Shown: in pieces, positions 1-5,215 of the stretch
Numbering within the stretch: the first letter of the stretch is position 1
Layout: every line of letters begins with the position of its first letter
Source: JBEIUL01 sp044356865
GTDB lineage: Bacteria; Planctomycetota; Phycisphaerae; Phycisphaerales; SM1A02
DNA length: 5,215 bases
Direction: 5' to 3'
NCBI GenBank assembly: GCA_044356865.1
Contig: JBIKVN010000226.1
Span: 1-5,215 of the forward strand
Notes under the pieces: model-generated
What the model saw: the letters and a program-made list of their open reading frames with translations, nothing else
The model's database searches: none
What the model was told of the DNA's origin: nothing
Made by a program: the position numbers and the translations under genes

Positions 1-444
1 GCACGCGAAGCGACCCGTCCCGCGGCGGGCGAGTCGCACGAGCCGGCGGTCGGCGACCGCCCCCCCCGTCGAAACCGTCGCCCGCGCCCGGCCCGGCATC
101 GCGAGGGCCAGCGAGAGCGACGCCGCCGCGCCCCAGCCGACGAGCCGGGCGAAACTTCCCCGCGTCGCCTCGAGATTCGCGATCGCCCGCCGCAACGGCC
201 GGACCGCCAGCGTCGGGTCGCCGAGCGGCGGGCACGGCCCGTCGAGCACGGTGCCGTCCGGGGCGCCGGTCTCGGCCGCCGTCGCGCGAGCCGCCTTGCG
301 ATCGCGATCGGACCCGAGGAAGAGGATGGGCTGAGGCGCGTCCGCCGCCGCCGCGAGGGCCGCCGCGATGCGCACGGCGACCAGCCCGGCCCCAGGCGAC
401 CTCGCATCGATCACGTGCAGCGCGCTCGGCCAGGCCTCGCCCAT
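1..444 (-). CDS. Putative glycosyltransferase-like protein, N-terminal 148 residues (runs off left edge)
   Basis: The frame is open from an ATG at 442-444 to base 1, giving 148 codons without a stop; the C-terminus lies outside the window. The start sits 5 bp after the stop of lipoprotein B. No clear Shine-Dalgarno sequence is visible, so translation may depend on coupling. The N-terminus (ALHVIDARSPGAGLVAVRIA, residues 8-27) has the strand, small-residue turn and helix layout seen at the start of many GT4/GT-B glycosyltransferases. A second strand, PILFLGSD, follows near residues 39-46. Near residues 100-120 the segment FARLVGWGAAASLSLALAMP recalls the helix before the third Rossmann strand. 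The catalytic C-terminal half of such an enzyme is not visible, so the family is an inference and another Rossmann-fold protein is possible. That the frame is coding is well supported by spacing and G/C third positions. An 8-C run at 60-67 lies inside it and could hide a sequencing indel, though the residues after it still read like a coherent protein. Confidence 0.7.
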   Translation of the reverse strand, partial: MGEAWPSALHVIDARSPGAGLVAVRIAAALAAAADAPQPILFLGSDRDRKAARATAAETGAPDGTVLDGPCPPLGDPTLAVRPLRRAIANLEATRGSFARLVGWGAAASLSLALAMPGRARATVSTGGAVADRRLVRLARRGTGRFAC

Positions 445-449
445 CGCGG

Positions 450-1169
450 TCAGCGGGTCCCGAGGTTCTCGCCGAGATCGACGCGATCGTGCTCGTAGAA
501 GAGCTCGGCGATGTCGATCGCCATGCGGGCGGCGAGGCGATCCTCGACCGCGCGGCGGGCCGCGACGGTGCGCAGCCCCTCGGTGTCGACCTCGCGGATC
601 CGGCTCGTCACCAGCCGTCCGCTCTCGCCGACATCGCTGATCGGATAGGTCCGGACGTTCGCGACGCAGTCGATGACCTTCACCCGGCAGGTCGCGGTCG
701 GACGCATCCCGAAGCCGCTGTCGGCGCTCGCCCCGTCGCCGGCCAGCGAGAACGAGACGAGCTGCACATACAGCACCTGCTGGGCGTCGAGCTCGCGGCC
801 GATCGCGGCGATCGAGAGCGGCTTGGTTCCCGACTCCTTCTGCCGCGCCAGGGCGATCGCGTCGCGGGGCGAGACGATCGAGGGCACGAGCTTGCGGGCG
901 AGGAGGTCTTTCGCGATGGCCTCGCCGATCGAGGTCCGCAGCGCGGTGCGGGGGAAGACGTTCCGCCGGTCGTCGACGAAGACCACGGTGCGGACCTCCG
1001 CCAGCTCGTGCTCGGCGTCGATCTTGCCGGCACCGTCGACGGCGTAGAGGGCCGGGGCGACGATGTTGCAACCCGGCAGGCCGGCCACGGCGGCGGCCAG
1101 CGTCGCGGCGAGGAGGAACCCCCGCCTCGACAGGTCGCCGCGCTCGTCGCGAGGATCACTTGCGGGCAT
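450..1169 (-). CDS. Lipoprotein B: Tat-type signal lipoprotein, paralogue of the upstream lipoprotein
   Basis: This 239-residue protein begins with a twin-arginine signal (LSRRGFLLAA, Arg15-Arg16), a hydrophobic stretch at 18-31 and a lipobox ending LPGC. It is predicted to be exported folded by Tat and lipidated at Cys34. The mature part has a probable alpha/beta core: strand VRTVVFVDD (59-67), NVFP (70-73), a helix, a second strand near 95-99, then QQVLYVQLVSFSL (130-142). It ends with an LFYEH motif (223-227). The same order occurs in the gene immediately upstream, so the two look like divergent tandem duplicates. The overall pattern recalls LpoB/CsgG/GNA1162-like periplasmic lipoproteins, but I cannot assign a named family or partner. 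The ATG lies inside the end of the upstream gene (14-bp overlap). A GAGGA sequence about 11 bases upstream is a passable ribosome binding site. Its stop is 5 bp before the next start. Confidence 0.85.
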   Translation of the reverse strand: MPASDPRDERGDLSRRGFLLAATLAAAVAGLPGCNIVAPALYAVDGAGKIDAEHELAEVRTVVFVDDRRNVFPRTALRTSIGEAIAKDLLARKLVPSIVSPRDAIALARQKESGTKPLSIAAIGRELDAQQVLYVQLVSFSLAGDGASADSGFGMRPTATCRVKVIDCVANVRTYPISDVGESGRLVTSRIREVDTEGLRTVAARRAVEDRLAARMAIDIAELFYEHDRVDLGENLGTR

Positions 1170-1836
1170 CGGGGTACTTGTCCTCGATGTGGGTGTAGAA
1201 GAGCCACGCGCACTTCTGCACGAACTTGGTGAGCACGCCGGTCTGGATGTCGCCCGCCGAAGCGCTCTCGCGGCCGATCCCCTCCTGGTTCGGGAACCGC
1301 ACGCGGACGTCGAAGGTCGCCGCGAAGCTGTCCGGATCGAGACCGTTCCGCTCGATCACGCCGACGTTCGCGGCGGCGACGCCTTCCCAGAGGTACATGT
1401 TGCCGGGCGGATTGAGCCGGTACTCGTACATGTCGACCAGCACGACGCGGTCGACGTTCAGCTCGTCGGCGATCTGCCCGTAGGGCAGCGTGCTCCATGC
1501 CGGCGTCTGGTACTGCCACTGCGAGACCGCCGCCGGCGGCAGGATCGAGACCCCGCGGACGTTCTGCTGGATGCGGAACGCGACGTTGCCGGCCACGGTC
1601 TGGGCGACGGTCGGGAACTCGTACAGCGTGGCCGCGTCGGCGTGCACGATGACCGCGACCGACTTGTTCTCGAGCCCCTCGTACTCGGCCAGCACCTCGA
1701 TCTTCTTGTTCCGCTCGATCTCGCCGCCGATGGCGCCGGCGAGGTTGGCGACGAAGCAGCCGCCCGCGGAGAGACCGACAGCCGCAAGCAGCGCGGCGGC
1801 GGCAAGACGGACGGGTAGGGTGGAGAGGCGGGGCAC
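1156..1836 (-). CDS. Lipoprotein A: Sec-type signal lipoprotein of unknown function
   Basis: I place the start at the GTG at 1834-1836, giving 226 residues. It lies 7 bp after the stop of the DUF2752 gene. It yields a compact signal peptide: VPRLSTLPVRLA, a hydrophobic Ala/Leu core and a lipobox-like SAGGC with Cys27 as the lipidation site. The longer in-frame alternative at 1893 is a TTG, overlaps the upstream gene by 50 bp and adds a Ser/Pro-rich tail before the signal, so it is unlikely. The mature region has strand SVAVIV (59-64), LYEFP (71-75), a helix, SILPPAAV, Trp-rich SQWQYQTPAW, then DRVVLVDMYEYRL (129-141), and a C-terminal LFYTH motif (212-216). The layout resembles the alpha/beta domain of LpoB/CsgG/GNA1162-type envelope lipoproteins; that is inference from pattern, not a proven family. 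No Shine-Dalgarno sequence precedes the GTG, so coupling to the upstream gene is likely. It is probably anchored to a membrane facing the periplasm. Confidence 0.85.
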   Translation of the reverse strand: MPRLSTLPVRLAAAALLAAVGLSAGGCFVANLAGAIGGEIERNKKIEVLAEYEGLENKSVAVIVHADAATLYEFPTVAQTVAGNVAFRIQQNVRGVSILPPAAVSQWQYQTPAWSTLPYGQIADELNVDRVVLVDMYEYRLNPPGNMYLWEGVAAANVGVIERNGLDPDSFAATFDVRVRFPNQEGIGRESASAGDIQTGVLTKFVQKCAWLFYTHIEDKYPDARK

Positions 1837-1843
1837 GGGAGTC

Positions 1844-2314
1844 TCAGGCGAGCCGGACGACGGCGATCTTGTAGATCCAGGCGAGGACGGCAAGGACGCC
1901 GAGGACCGCCGCGGTCCGGGGCGTGAGGAACCGGAAGACGAGCCCCCCGACCGCCGAACCGGTGAGGAGGACGAAGGCGGACACCACCGCGGTCACGCCG
2001 GTGGCCAGGGCCAGGAGGGCCCCGAACGGCTGGGCCCGGAACGCGGCCGCGAGGTCGCCGTCGGCGGCGGCCGCGAAGGCCGTGGTCATGCCGCAGGTCG
2101 CGCATGGTAGCCCGAACCCGTCGACCCACCCGCAGGCGGGAAGACCCAGCTGCCGATGGGTTCCCATACCCGAGGCGTCGGGCGAAAGGCGATCGGCGAC
2201 GGCAAGCAGGGCGAGCGCCGCGACCAGCGCCGCCAGCGCGAGTGCCCGCCGCACGAGCCGGAGGTCGGGCAGCGGCGCGGGAGCGGACACGGACGGCGTC
2301 AGGGAGTCGGCCAC
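1844..2314 (-). CDS. DUF2752 family membrane protein
   Basis: This 156-residue protein starts at a GTG (2312-2314); the first internal Met is residue 50, which would remove the first membrane helix. Hydrophobic segments lie at about 24-40, 97-118 and 135-153. Between the first and second is the DUF2752 hallmark, here LPCATCGMTTAF (69-80), matching the usual CPxCGxTRA-like motif, with a further Cys at 61. The pattern is therefore C-x9-C-x2-C. DUF2752 proteins are small bacterial membrane proteins of unknown function; the conserved cysteines suggest redox or metal roles, but nothing here proves that. It is the first gene of the leftward operon and is followed after 7 bp by lipoprotein A, which points to an envelope-related task. 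No good Shine-Dalgarno sequence is visible before the GTG. It diverges from the M19 peptidase gene. Confidence 0.88.
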   Translation of the reverse strand: MADSLTPSVSAPAPLPDLRLVRRALALAALVAALALLAVADRLSPDASGMGTHRQLGLPACGWVDGFGLPCATCGMTTAFAAAADGDLAAAFRAQPFGALLALATGVTAVVSAFVLLTGSAVGGLVFRFLTPRTAAVLGVLAVLAWIYKIAVVRLA

Positions 2315-2370
2315 GGCCCAAAGGCTACGCGGGGACGAGCCGAACCGGCAACCGCCGTTCCCGGGTATTC

Positions 2371-2376
2371 AGGAGG
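2371..2376 (+). promoter_or_regulatory. Strong Shine-Dalgarno sequence for the M19 peptidase
   Basis: AGGAGG stands 4 bases before the ATG at 2381. It decides the start of the peptidase, because the reading frame is open much further upstream (to about 2156, opposite the DUF2752 gene). It is the only near-perfect ribosome binding site in the window. Confidence 0.85.
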
Positions 2377-2380
2377 TCCG

Positions 2381-3433
2381 ATGCCCGCCCGACTCGCGCC
2401 GAACCCTCCGCCGCTGCCTGGAAACGCCTGGATCGACGGGCATCTGGATCTCGCGTACCTCGCGCTCGGCGAGCGGACCGGCGGCGGCCGCGACCTGCTC
2501 GCCCGGGTTCCCGACCGGAACGCCGCCTGCGTCTCGCTGCCCGACCTCTCCGACGGGCCGGTGCGAATCGCCCTCGCGACGATCTTCACCGAGCTCGGTT
2601 CGCCCGATGTTCCCTGCGGCTACCGCGATTCCGACGACCTCGAAGGAGCCCACGCGGCCGGACGCCGCCAGCTCGACTGGTACCTCGAGCGCGAGGCCGC
2701 CGGCGACCTTTCGATCGTGCGGACCCGCGACGACCTCGAGCGTGCCGCGACGACCGAAGGCCCGCTCGCGCTGGTGCTTCTCATGGAAGGCGCCGATCCC
2801 ATCCGCACGCCCGACGAGGCCGCGTGGTGGTTCGAGCGCGGCGTCCGCGCGGTCGGCCTGACCTGGGCCCGCGGCTCGCGCTACGCCGGCGGGAACGCGG
2901 CGCCCGGGCCGCTGGCCGCGATCGGCACGCGCCTGGTCGCGGCCCTCGATGCGTGCGGATTCCTTCACGACGCGAGCCACCTCTGCGACGAGGCCTTCGA
3001 CGGGCTGGTCGCGGCCACGCCGCGGATGATCGTCGCGAGCCACTCGAACCCGCGGACGAGCGTCGGGGTCGATTCGCAGCGGCATCTGACCGACGGACAG
3101 GTGCAAGCGATCGCCGAGCGCGATGGGGTCTGCGGATTGAACGTCTACGGGAAGTTCCTCGCCCCGCCGTCGCGATCCGCCCGCATGGCCGACGCCATCG
3201 GCGCGGTCGCGCACCTCGATCTCGCCACGGCCTCGCGCCGCGTCGCGGCGCTCGGTTCCGATTGGGACGGCGGCTTCACGCCGCTCGACTGCCCGGAAGG
3301 CTTGCGGCATCCGAGCGAACTCGCGGCGTTCGCGGGGGAACTCGCGGGTCGGCTGAACCTCGACGACGCGGCGATCGGGGCGATCCGCTCGGGCAACTGG
3401 TTGCGGGTCTTGCGGGCGTCGTTGCCGGCGTAA
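2381..3433 (+). CDS. Membrane dipeptidase-type metallopeptidase (peptidase family M19)
   Basis: This 350-residue enzyme belongs to the renal/membrane dipeptidase family, amidohydrolase-like TIM barrels with a binuclear zinc centre that hydrolyse dipeptides, often including D-residues. All expected ligands are visible: H21 and D23 in DGHLDL, the bridging E136 in LLMEGAD, H200 in HDASHL, H221 in ASHSNPRT and the acidic D294 in GSDWDGG. Arg225 in SHSNPR fits the substrate-binding arginine. The C-terminal SGNWLRVL matches the family's usual GGN-x-LRV ending. Length is normal for bacterial members. No signal peptide or lipobox is present, so a cytoplasmic enzyme is most likely, perhaps for peptide salvage or turnover of cell-wall-derived dipeptides; the substrate cannot be read from sequence. 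The start is fixed by AGGAGG. It is a lone plus-strand gene, divergent from the DUF2752 operon and ending 3 bp from the stop of the converging gene. Confidence 0.93.
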   Translation: MPARLAPNPPPLPGNAWIDGHLDLAYLALGERTGGGRDLLARVPDRNAACVSLPDLSDGPVRIALATIFTELGSPDVPCGYRDSDDLEGAHAAGRRQLDWYLEREAAGDLSIVRTRDDLERAATTEGPLALVLLMEGADPIRTPDEAAWWFERGVRAVGLTWARGSRYAGGNAAPGPLAAIGTRLVAALDACGFLHDASHLCDEAFDGLVAATPRMIVASHSNPRTSVGVDSQRHLTDGQVQAIAERDGVCGLNVYGKFLAPPSRSARMADAIGAVAHLDLATASRRVAALGSDWDGGFTPLDCPEGLRHPSELAAFAGELAGRLNLDDAAIGAIRSGNWLRVLRASLPA

Positions 3434-3436
3434 GCG

Positions 3437-4669
3437 TCAGCCGAGCGTCACGAGCGAATCGCCCGGCGCCGCCAGATGCACCGTGATGCCGCTGCCGACG
3501 AGCGGGATTGCCGCCGCCGGATCATCGGCCACCACATGCCTCGTCGCCTCGGCCTCGAGCGAGCGAAGCTGCGGGCAGGCGAGCGAAAGCAGCTCGCGCT
3601 GCGCCCGCACCCAGGCCGAGGTCGCGGGAAGATCGGAAAGCGTCGCCGGGGTCGCCACCAGGTGCAGCCTGCCGGCGGCGTCGCAGGCGAGTTCGATGCC
3701 GCGGGCGGCGGGGCAGCGCGGCGCGAGCGGACGGAGTCCGCCGATCCGGGCAGCGTTCGAAGCCGTAGCCGGCGTTGGCTCCGGCGTCACTGGCGTCACT
3801 GGCGTCGCTGGCGTCGCCGGCGTCGCGACGGCCATCGGCTTCGGCGGCAGGCGGAACCCCGCGACCGGCCGCGGCCGTGCCGACTCGATCTCGCGCGACG
3901 CCGCGAGTTCCCTCCGCCGTTCCTTCCGCAGCCGGTTCGCGATCGTCCGACAGAGCGAGACCGCATCGAGCGGGCCGGTTCCGGTCGGACCGAGCGAGAA
4001 AGTCCGGCGGGCGCAGCTCTCGAGCGGCTCCATGCGCTGCCGCGTCGCGGTCACGCGGATCTCGCGGTTCAGGAAGGCCCGCGCCGTGCGGTTGAGCTTC
4101 TCGGCGACGCCGCTCGCGTCGCCGTCGTCGGAACCGAGCACCGCCAGCCCGAAGCGAGGCCAGTCGATCGAGGTGTCGCTCCAGCGCTCGACGAGCTGCT
4201 TGAGCGTCCGGTACGCCCCCACCGTCGCCGCGTCGTCGGCGCCGCTCAACAGCGTCGCGGTCGCCGCGGCCGGCGGGACATCGAGTTCGGACGGGTCGGC
4301 GGGAACCACGAGCCAGCGCGAGACGCGGCCCGCCAGGTCCTGGATCGCCCCCTCGAGATCCGCAGCCGAATCGAGCCCGACGGGCTGCGTTCCCGCCCGA
4401 AAGACCTCGACGGTGACCTCGCCCGTGCCGAAGCGGACGAGCGCGGTCGGGCCCTCGCGCCGCCCGATCAGGTCGGCGTACTGGGCGATCCAGAGCGAGC
4501 CCATCACCGGCAGGTTCCCGGGCAGCACGAGTTCGATCCGCTCGCGGGCATCGGAGCCCGATCCGGCCTCGGCGACCGCGGCGGCCGCGACCGTATCGCG
4601 GCCACCGTCCTCACCGAGGAAGAGCGCGGCAAGATCGGCGTAGGGATCGGGGGTGACTTTCATCGGCAT
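3437..4669 (-). CDS. Unrecognised two-domain protein; N-terminal half MinD/FlhG-like without a P-loop
   Basis: I choose the ATG at 4667-4669 (410 residues, starting MPMKVTPDPYADLAALF). AAGGAAAGG lies just upstream, and longer starts would run into the preceding gene. An ATG two codons later is also possible. Residues about 45-200 alternate predicted strands and helices: RIELVLPGNLPVMGSLWIAQ, then TALVRFG, RWLVVPADP (118-126), ADDAATVGAYRTLKQL (144-159) and RFGLAVLGSDDGD (172-184). This order recalls the late part of MinD/FlhG-type ATPases (AYRTLK helix followed by a strand), but the expected GKGGVGK loop is absent. The first half is followed by a basic helix (RLRKERRRELAASRE), a Pro-Thr-Ala repeat linker (about 280-300) and a C-terminal domain from about 325 (RGIELACDAAGRLHLVATPA). 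No signal peptide or membrane helix is seen. I do not recognise a named family, and the MinD/FlhG relation is a guess. It lies 25 bp downstream of the CBM48-like gene, so the two are probably co-transcribed. Confidence 0.8.
   Translation of the reverse strand: MPMKVTPDPYADLAALFLGEDGGRDTVAAAAVAEAGSGSDARERIELVLPGNLPVMGSLWIAQYADLIGRREGPTALVRFGTGEVTVEVFRAGTQPVGLDSAADLEGAIQDLAGRVSRWLVVPADPSELDVPPAAATATLLSGADDAATVGAYRTLKQLVERWSDTSIDWPRFGLAVLGSDDGDASGVAEKLNRTARAFLNREIRVTATRQRMEPLESCARRTFSLGPTGTGPLDAVSLCRTIANRLRKERRRELAASREIESARPRPVAGFRLPPKPMAVATPATPATPVTPVTPEPTPATASNAARIGGLRPLAPRCPAARGIELACDAAGRLHLVATPATLSDLPATSAWVRAQRELLSLACPQLRSLEAEATRHVVADDPAAAIPLVGSGITVHLAAPGDSLVTLG
3782..3826 (-). repeat. Five-unit 9-bp tandem repeat encoding a Pro-Thr-Ala/Val linker
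   Basis: Five direct 9-bp units of the form (c/t)ggcgtc(a/g)c stand head to tail. On the minus strand they encode Thr-Pro-Ala/Val triplets (read as ATPATPATPVTPVTP). Because the unit is a multiple of three, copy-number change would keep the frame. The repeat sits between the N-terminal and C-terminal parts of the 410-residue protein and most likely forms an extended flexible linker. Confidence 0.85.
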
Positions 4670-4674
4670 CCATG

Positions 4675-4683
4675 CCTTTCCTT
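4675..4683 (-). promoter_or_regulatory. Ribosome binding site supporting the start at 4669
   Basis: On the minus strand the sequence reads AAGGAAAGG, with its AGGA core 9 bases before the ATG at 4669. It lies in the 25-bp gap after the stop of the CBM48-like gene. This supports starting there rather than at codons further upstream. The ATG at 4663, two codons later, would be 15 bases away, which is less good. Confidence 0.55.
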
Positions 4684-4694
4684 CGACGCGGCGC

Positions 4695-5215
4695 TCAGGG
4701 GCCCGCAACCTCGACCACGCACGCCGGCCGGCCGTCGGGGCCGGTCTCGCGGCGGGGGTTGTCGGGATCCAGCGTTTCCCGGCCGTCGACGACGAACCGG
4801 TAGCGGTAGAGTCCCCGACCGAGCGGAAGTGTCAACTCGAAGCGTCCGGAACCCTCGCGACGCAGCAGCGGGCACTGGCCGGGAAGCCAGCCGTTGAAGT
4901 CGCCGACGAGCGCCACCTCGGCCGCCGCAAGCGTCTCGATCGAAAACCGGATGCCCGCCGCGGTCACCCGCGGGCCGCTCCCGGGCTCGGGGGTCCGATC
5001 GGCGGTCGCCACCGAGCCCGTCCCCCAGTCGATGCCGGGTGAGGGTTTGGTCTCGATCCCGATCCGGCCGGCGACCGGCCCGGCCGACGAGCCCCGCATG
5101 CGGCGGGCGAGTTCGGCGGCGCGGGTACTGGTCGAGGCTTCGGGATCGGACGGCGCTGCCGCAAGCGGGGAAGGTGCCGACGGTGGGCTCGAGAACGACG
5201 GCGTGCTCGGCAGCG
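4695..5215 (-). CDS. CBM48/AMPK-type early-set (glycogen-binding-like) domain protein, 5' end probably outside window
   Basis: The frame stays open from the stop at 4695 to the right edge. An ATG at 5097-5099 would give a 134-residue protein but has no Shine-Dalgarno sequence. The codons before it are still G/C-ended and encode a Ser/Pro-rich stretch followed by a short helix (TRAAELARRM), so I favour a longer gene starting beyond the window. Counting from that Met, residues about 48-131 form a beta-sandwich of the AMPK-beta/CBM48/isoamylase early-set type: VALVGDFNGW (62-71), then GRFELTLPLGRGLYRYRFVV (85-104), then DGRETLDPDNP (105-115). Such domains bind glycogen or other alpha-glucans, or serve as protein-interaction modules. 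Of the AMPK sugar-contact residues, the first Trp (W71) is present and the Lys is replaced by Arg101. The second Trp (GQW in AMPK, GRE here) and the late Asn are missing, so sugar binding may be weak or lost. The 410-residue gene follows after 25 bp. Confidence 0.82.
   Translation of the reverse strand, partial: LPSTPSFSSPPSAPSPLAAAPSDPEASTSTRAAELARRMRGSSAGPVAGRIGIETKPSPGIDWGTGSVATADRTPEPGSGPRVTAAGIRFSIETLAAAEVALVGDFNGWLPGQCPLLRREGSGRFELTLPLGRGLYRYRFVVDGRETLDPDNPRRETGPDGRPACVVEVAGP

Noticed and set aside
489..1232. Plus-strand open frame opposite lipoprotein B
   Set aside because: The minus-strand product has a clear Tat signal and lipobox. The plus-strand product is an Arg/Asp/Gly-rich shadow without motifs.
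2322..2351. Possible sigma70-like promoter for the leftward operon (TTGCCG, 18 bp, TAGCCT on the minus strand)
   Set aside because: The -10 matches only three of six positions and would place the transcript start almost at the GTG. The resemblance is too weak to list as a feature in such GC-rich DNA.
2342..2360. Imperfect dyad GAAC...GTTC in the divergent intergenic region
   Set aside because: Only four clean pairs flank a mismatch. It could be a small operator, but such short dyads occur by chance and no regulator gene is nearby.
2156..2380. 75-codon N-terminal extension of the M19 peptidase
   Set aside because: It lies opposite the DUF2752 coding sequence, is low-complexity and basic, and the AGGAGG at 2371-2376 marks the ATG at 2381 as the start.
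2369..3310. Minus-strand open frame opposite the M19 peptidase
   Set aside because: The plus strand carries all M19 metal ligands and a strong ribosome binding site. The opposite frame has no motif and would cover the divergent intergenic region.
4670..4708. Longer start of the 410-residue protein at 4708
   Set aside because: It would overlap the end of the CBM48-like gene by 14 bp and ignore the AAGGAAAGG sequence placed correctly for the ATG at 4669.
3476..4897. Long open frame on the plus strand, opposite the 410-residue gene and part of the CBM48-like gene
   Set aside because: Its translation is rich in Arg, Gly and Ala with no recognisable domain, and it runs across two well-supported minus-strand genes and their junction. 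Long antisense frames are expected at this GC content.

Overview
The window is very GC-rich chromosomal DNA with tightly packed, mostly co-oriented genes, strong G/C preference at third codon positions and frequent GTG starts. Two cell-envelope lipoproteins, a DUF2752 membrane protein and a CBM48-type domain protein sit close together. This mix suggests a member of the Planctomycetota (possibly a Phycisphaerae relative). The assignment rests on style and gene content only, because the window holds no rRNA or other marker gene.

Left block (1-2314, minus strand): four genes read right to left as one likely operon. The order is a DUF2752 membrane protein (GTG start at 2314), lipoprotein A (GTG start at 1836), lipoprotein B (ATG at 1169, overlapping A by 14 bp) and the N-terminal part of a putative glycosyltransferase-like protein (ATG at 444) that leaves the window at base 1. 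Spacings are 7 bp, -14 bp and 5 bp, so translational coupling is likely. Lipoproteins A and B look like ancient tandem duplicates.

Middle (2315-3433): a 66-bp divergent intergenic region precedes a plus-strand M19 (renal/membrane dipeptidase-type) metallopeptidase. It has a strong AGGAGG ribosome binding site and all the family metal ligands.

Right block (3437-5215, minus strand): a CBM48/AMPK-type early-set domain protein, open to the right edge, is followed after 25 bp by an unrecognised 410-residue protein. That protein converges on the dipeptidase with only 3 bp between stop codons. Its first half resembles a MinD/FlhG-like fold without a P-loop, and a Pro-Thr repeat linker joins it to a separate C-terminal domain.

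No tRNA, rRNA, CRISPR array, insertion sequence, attachment site or convincing terminator was seen. There is no gene-free stretch longer than 66 bp. No complete novel system is evident. The most unusual items are the paralogous lipoprotein pair in the DUF2752 operon and the P-loop-less protein coupled to a CBM48-like protein.
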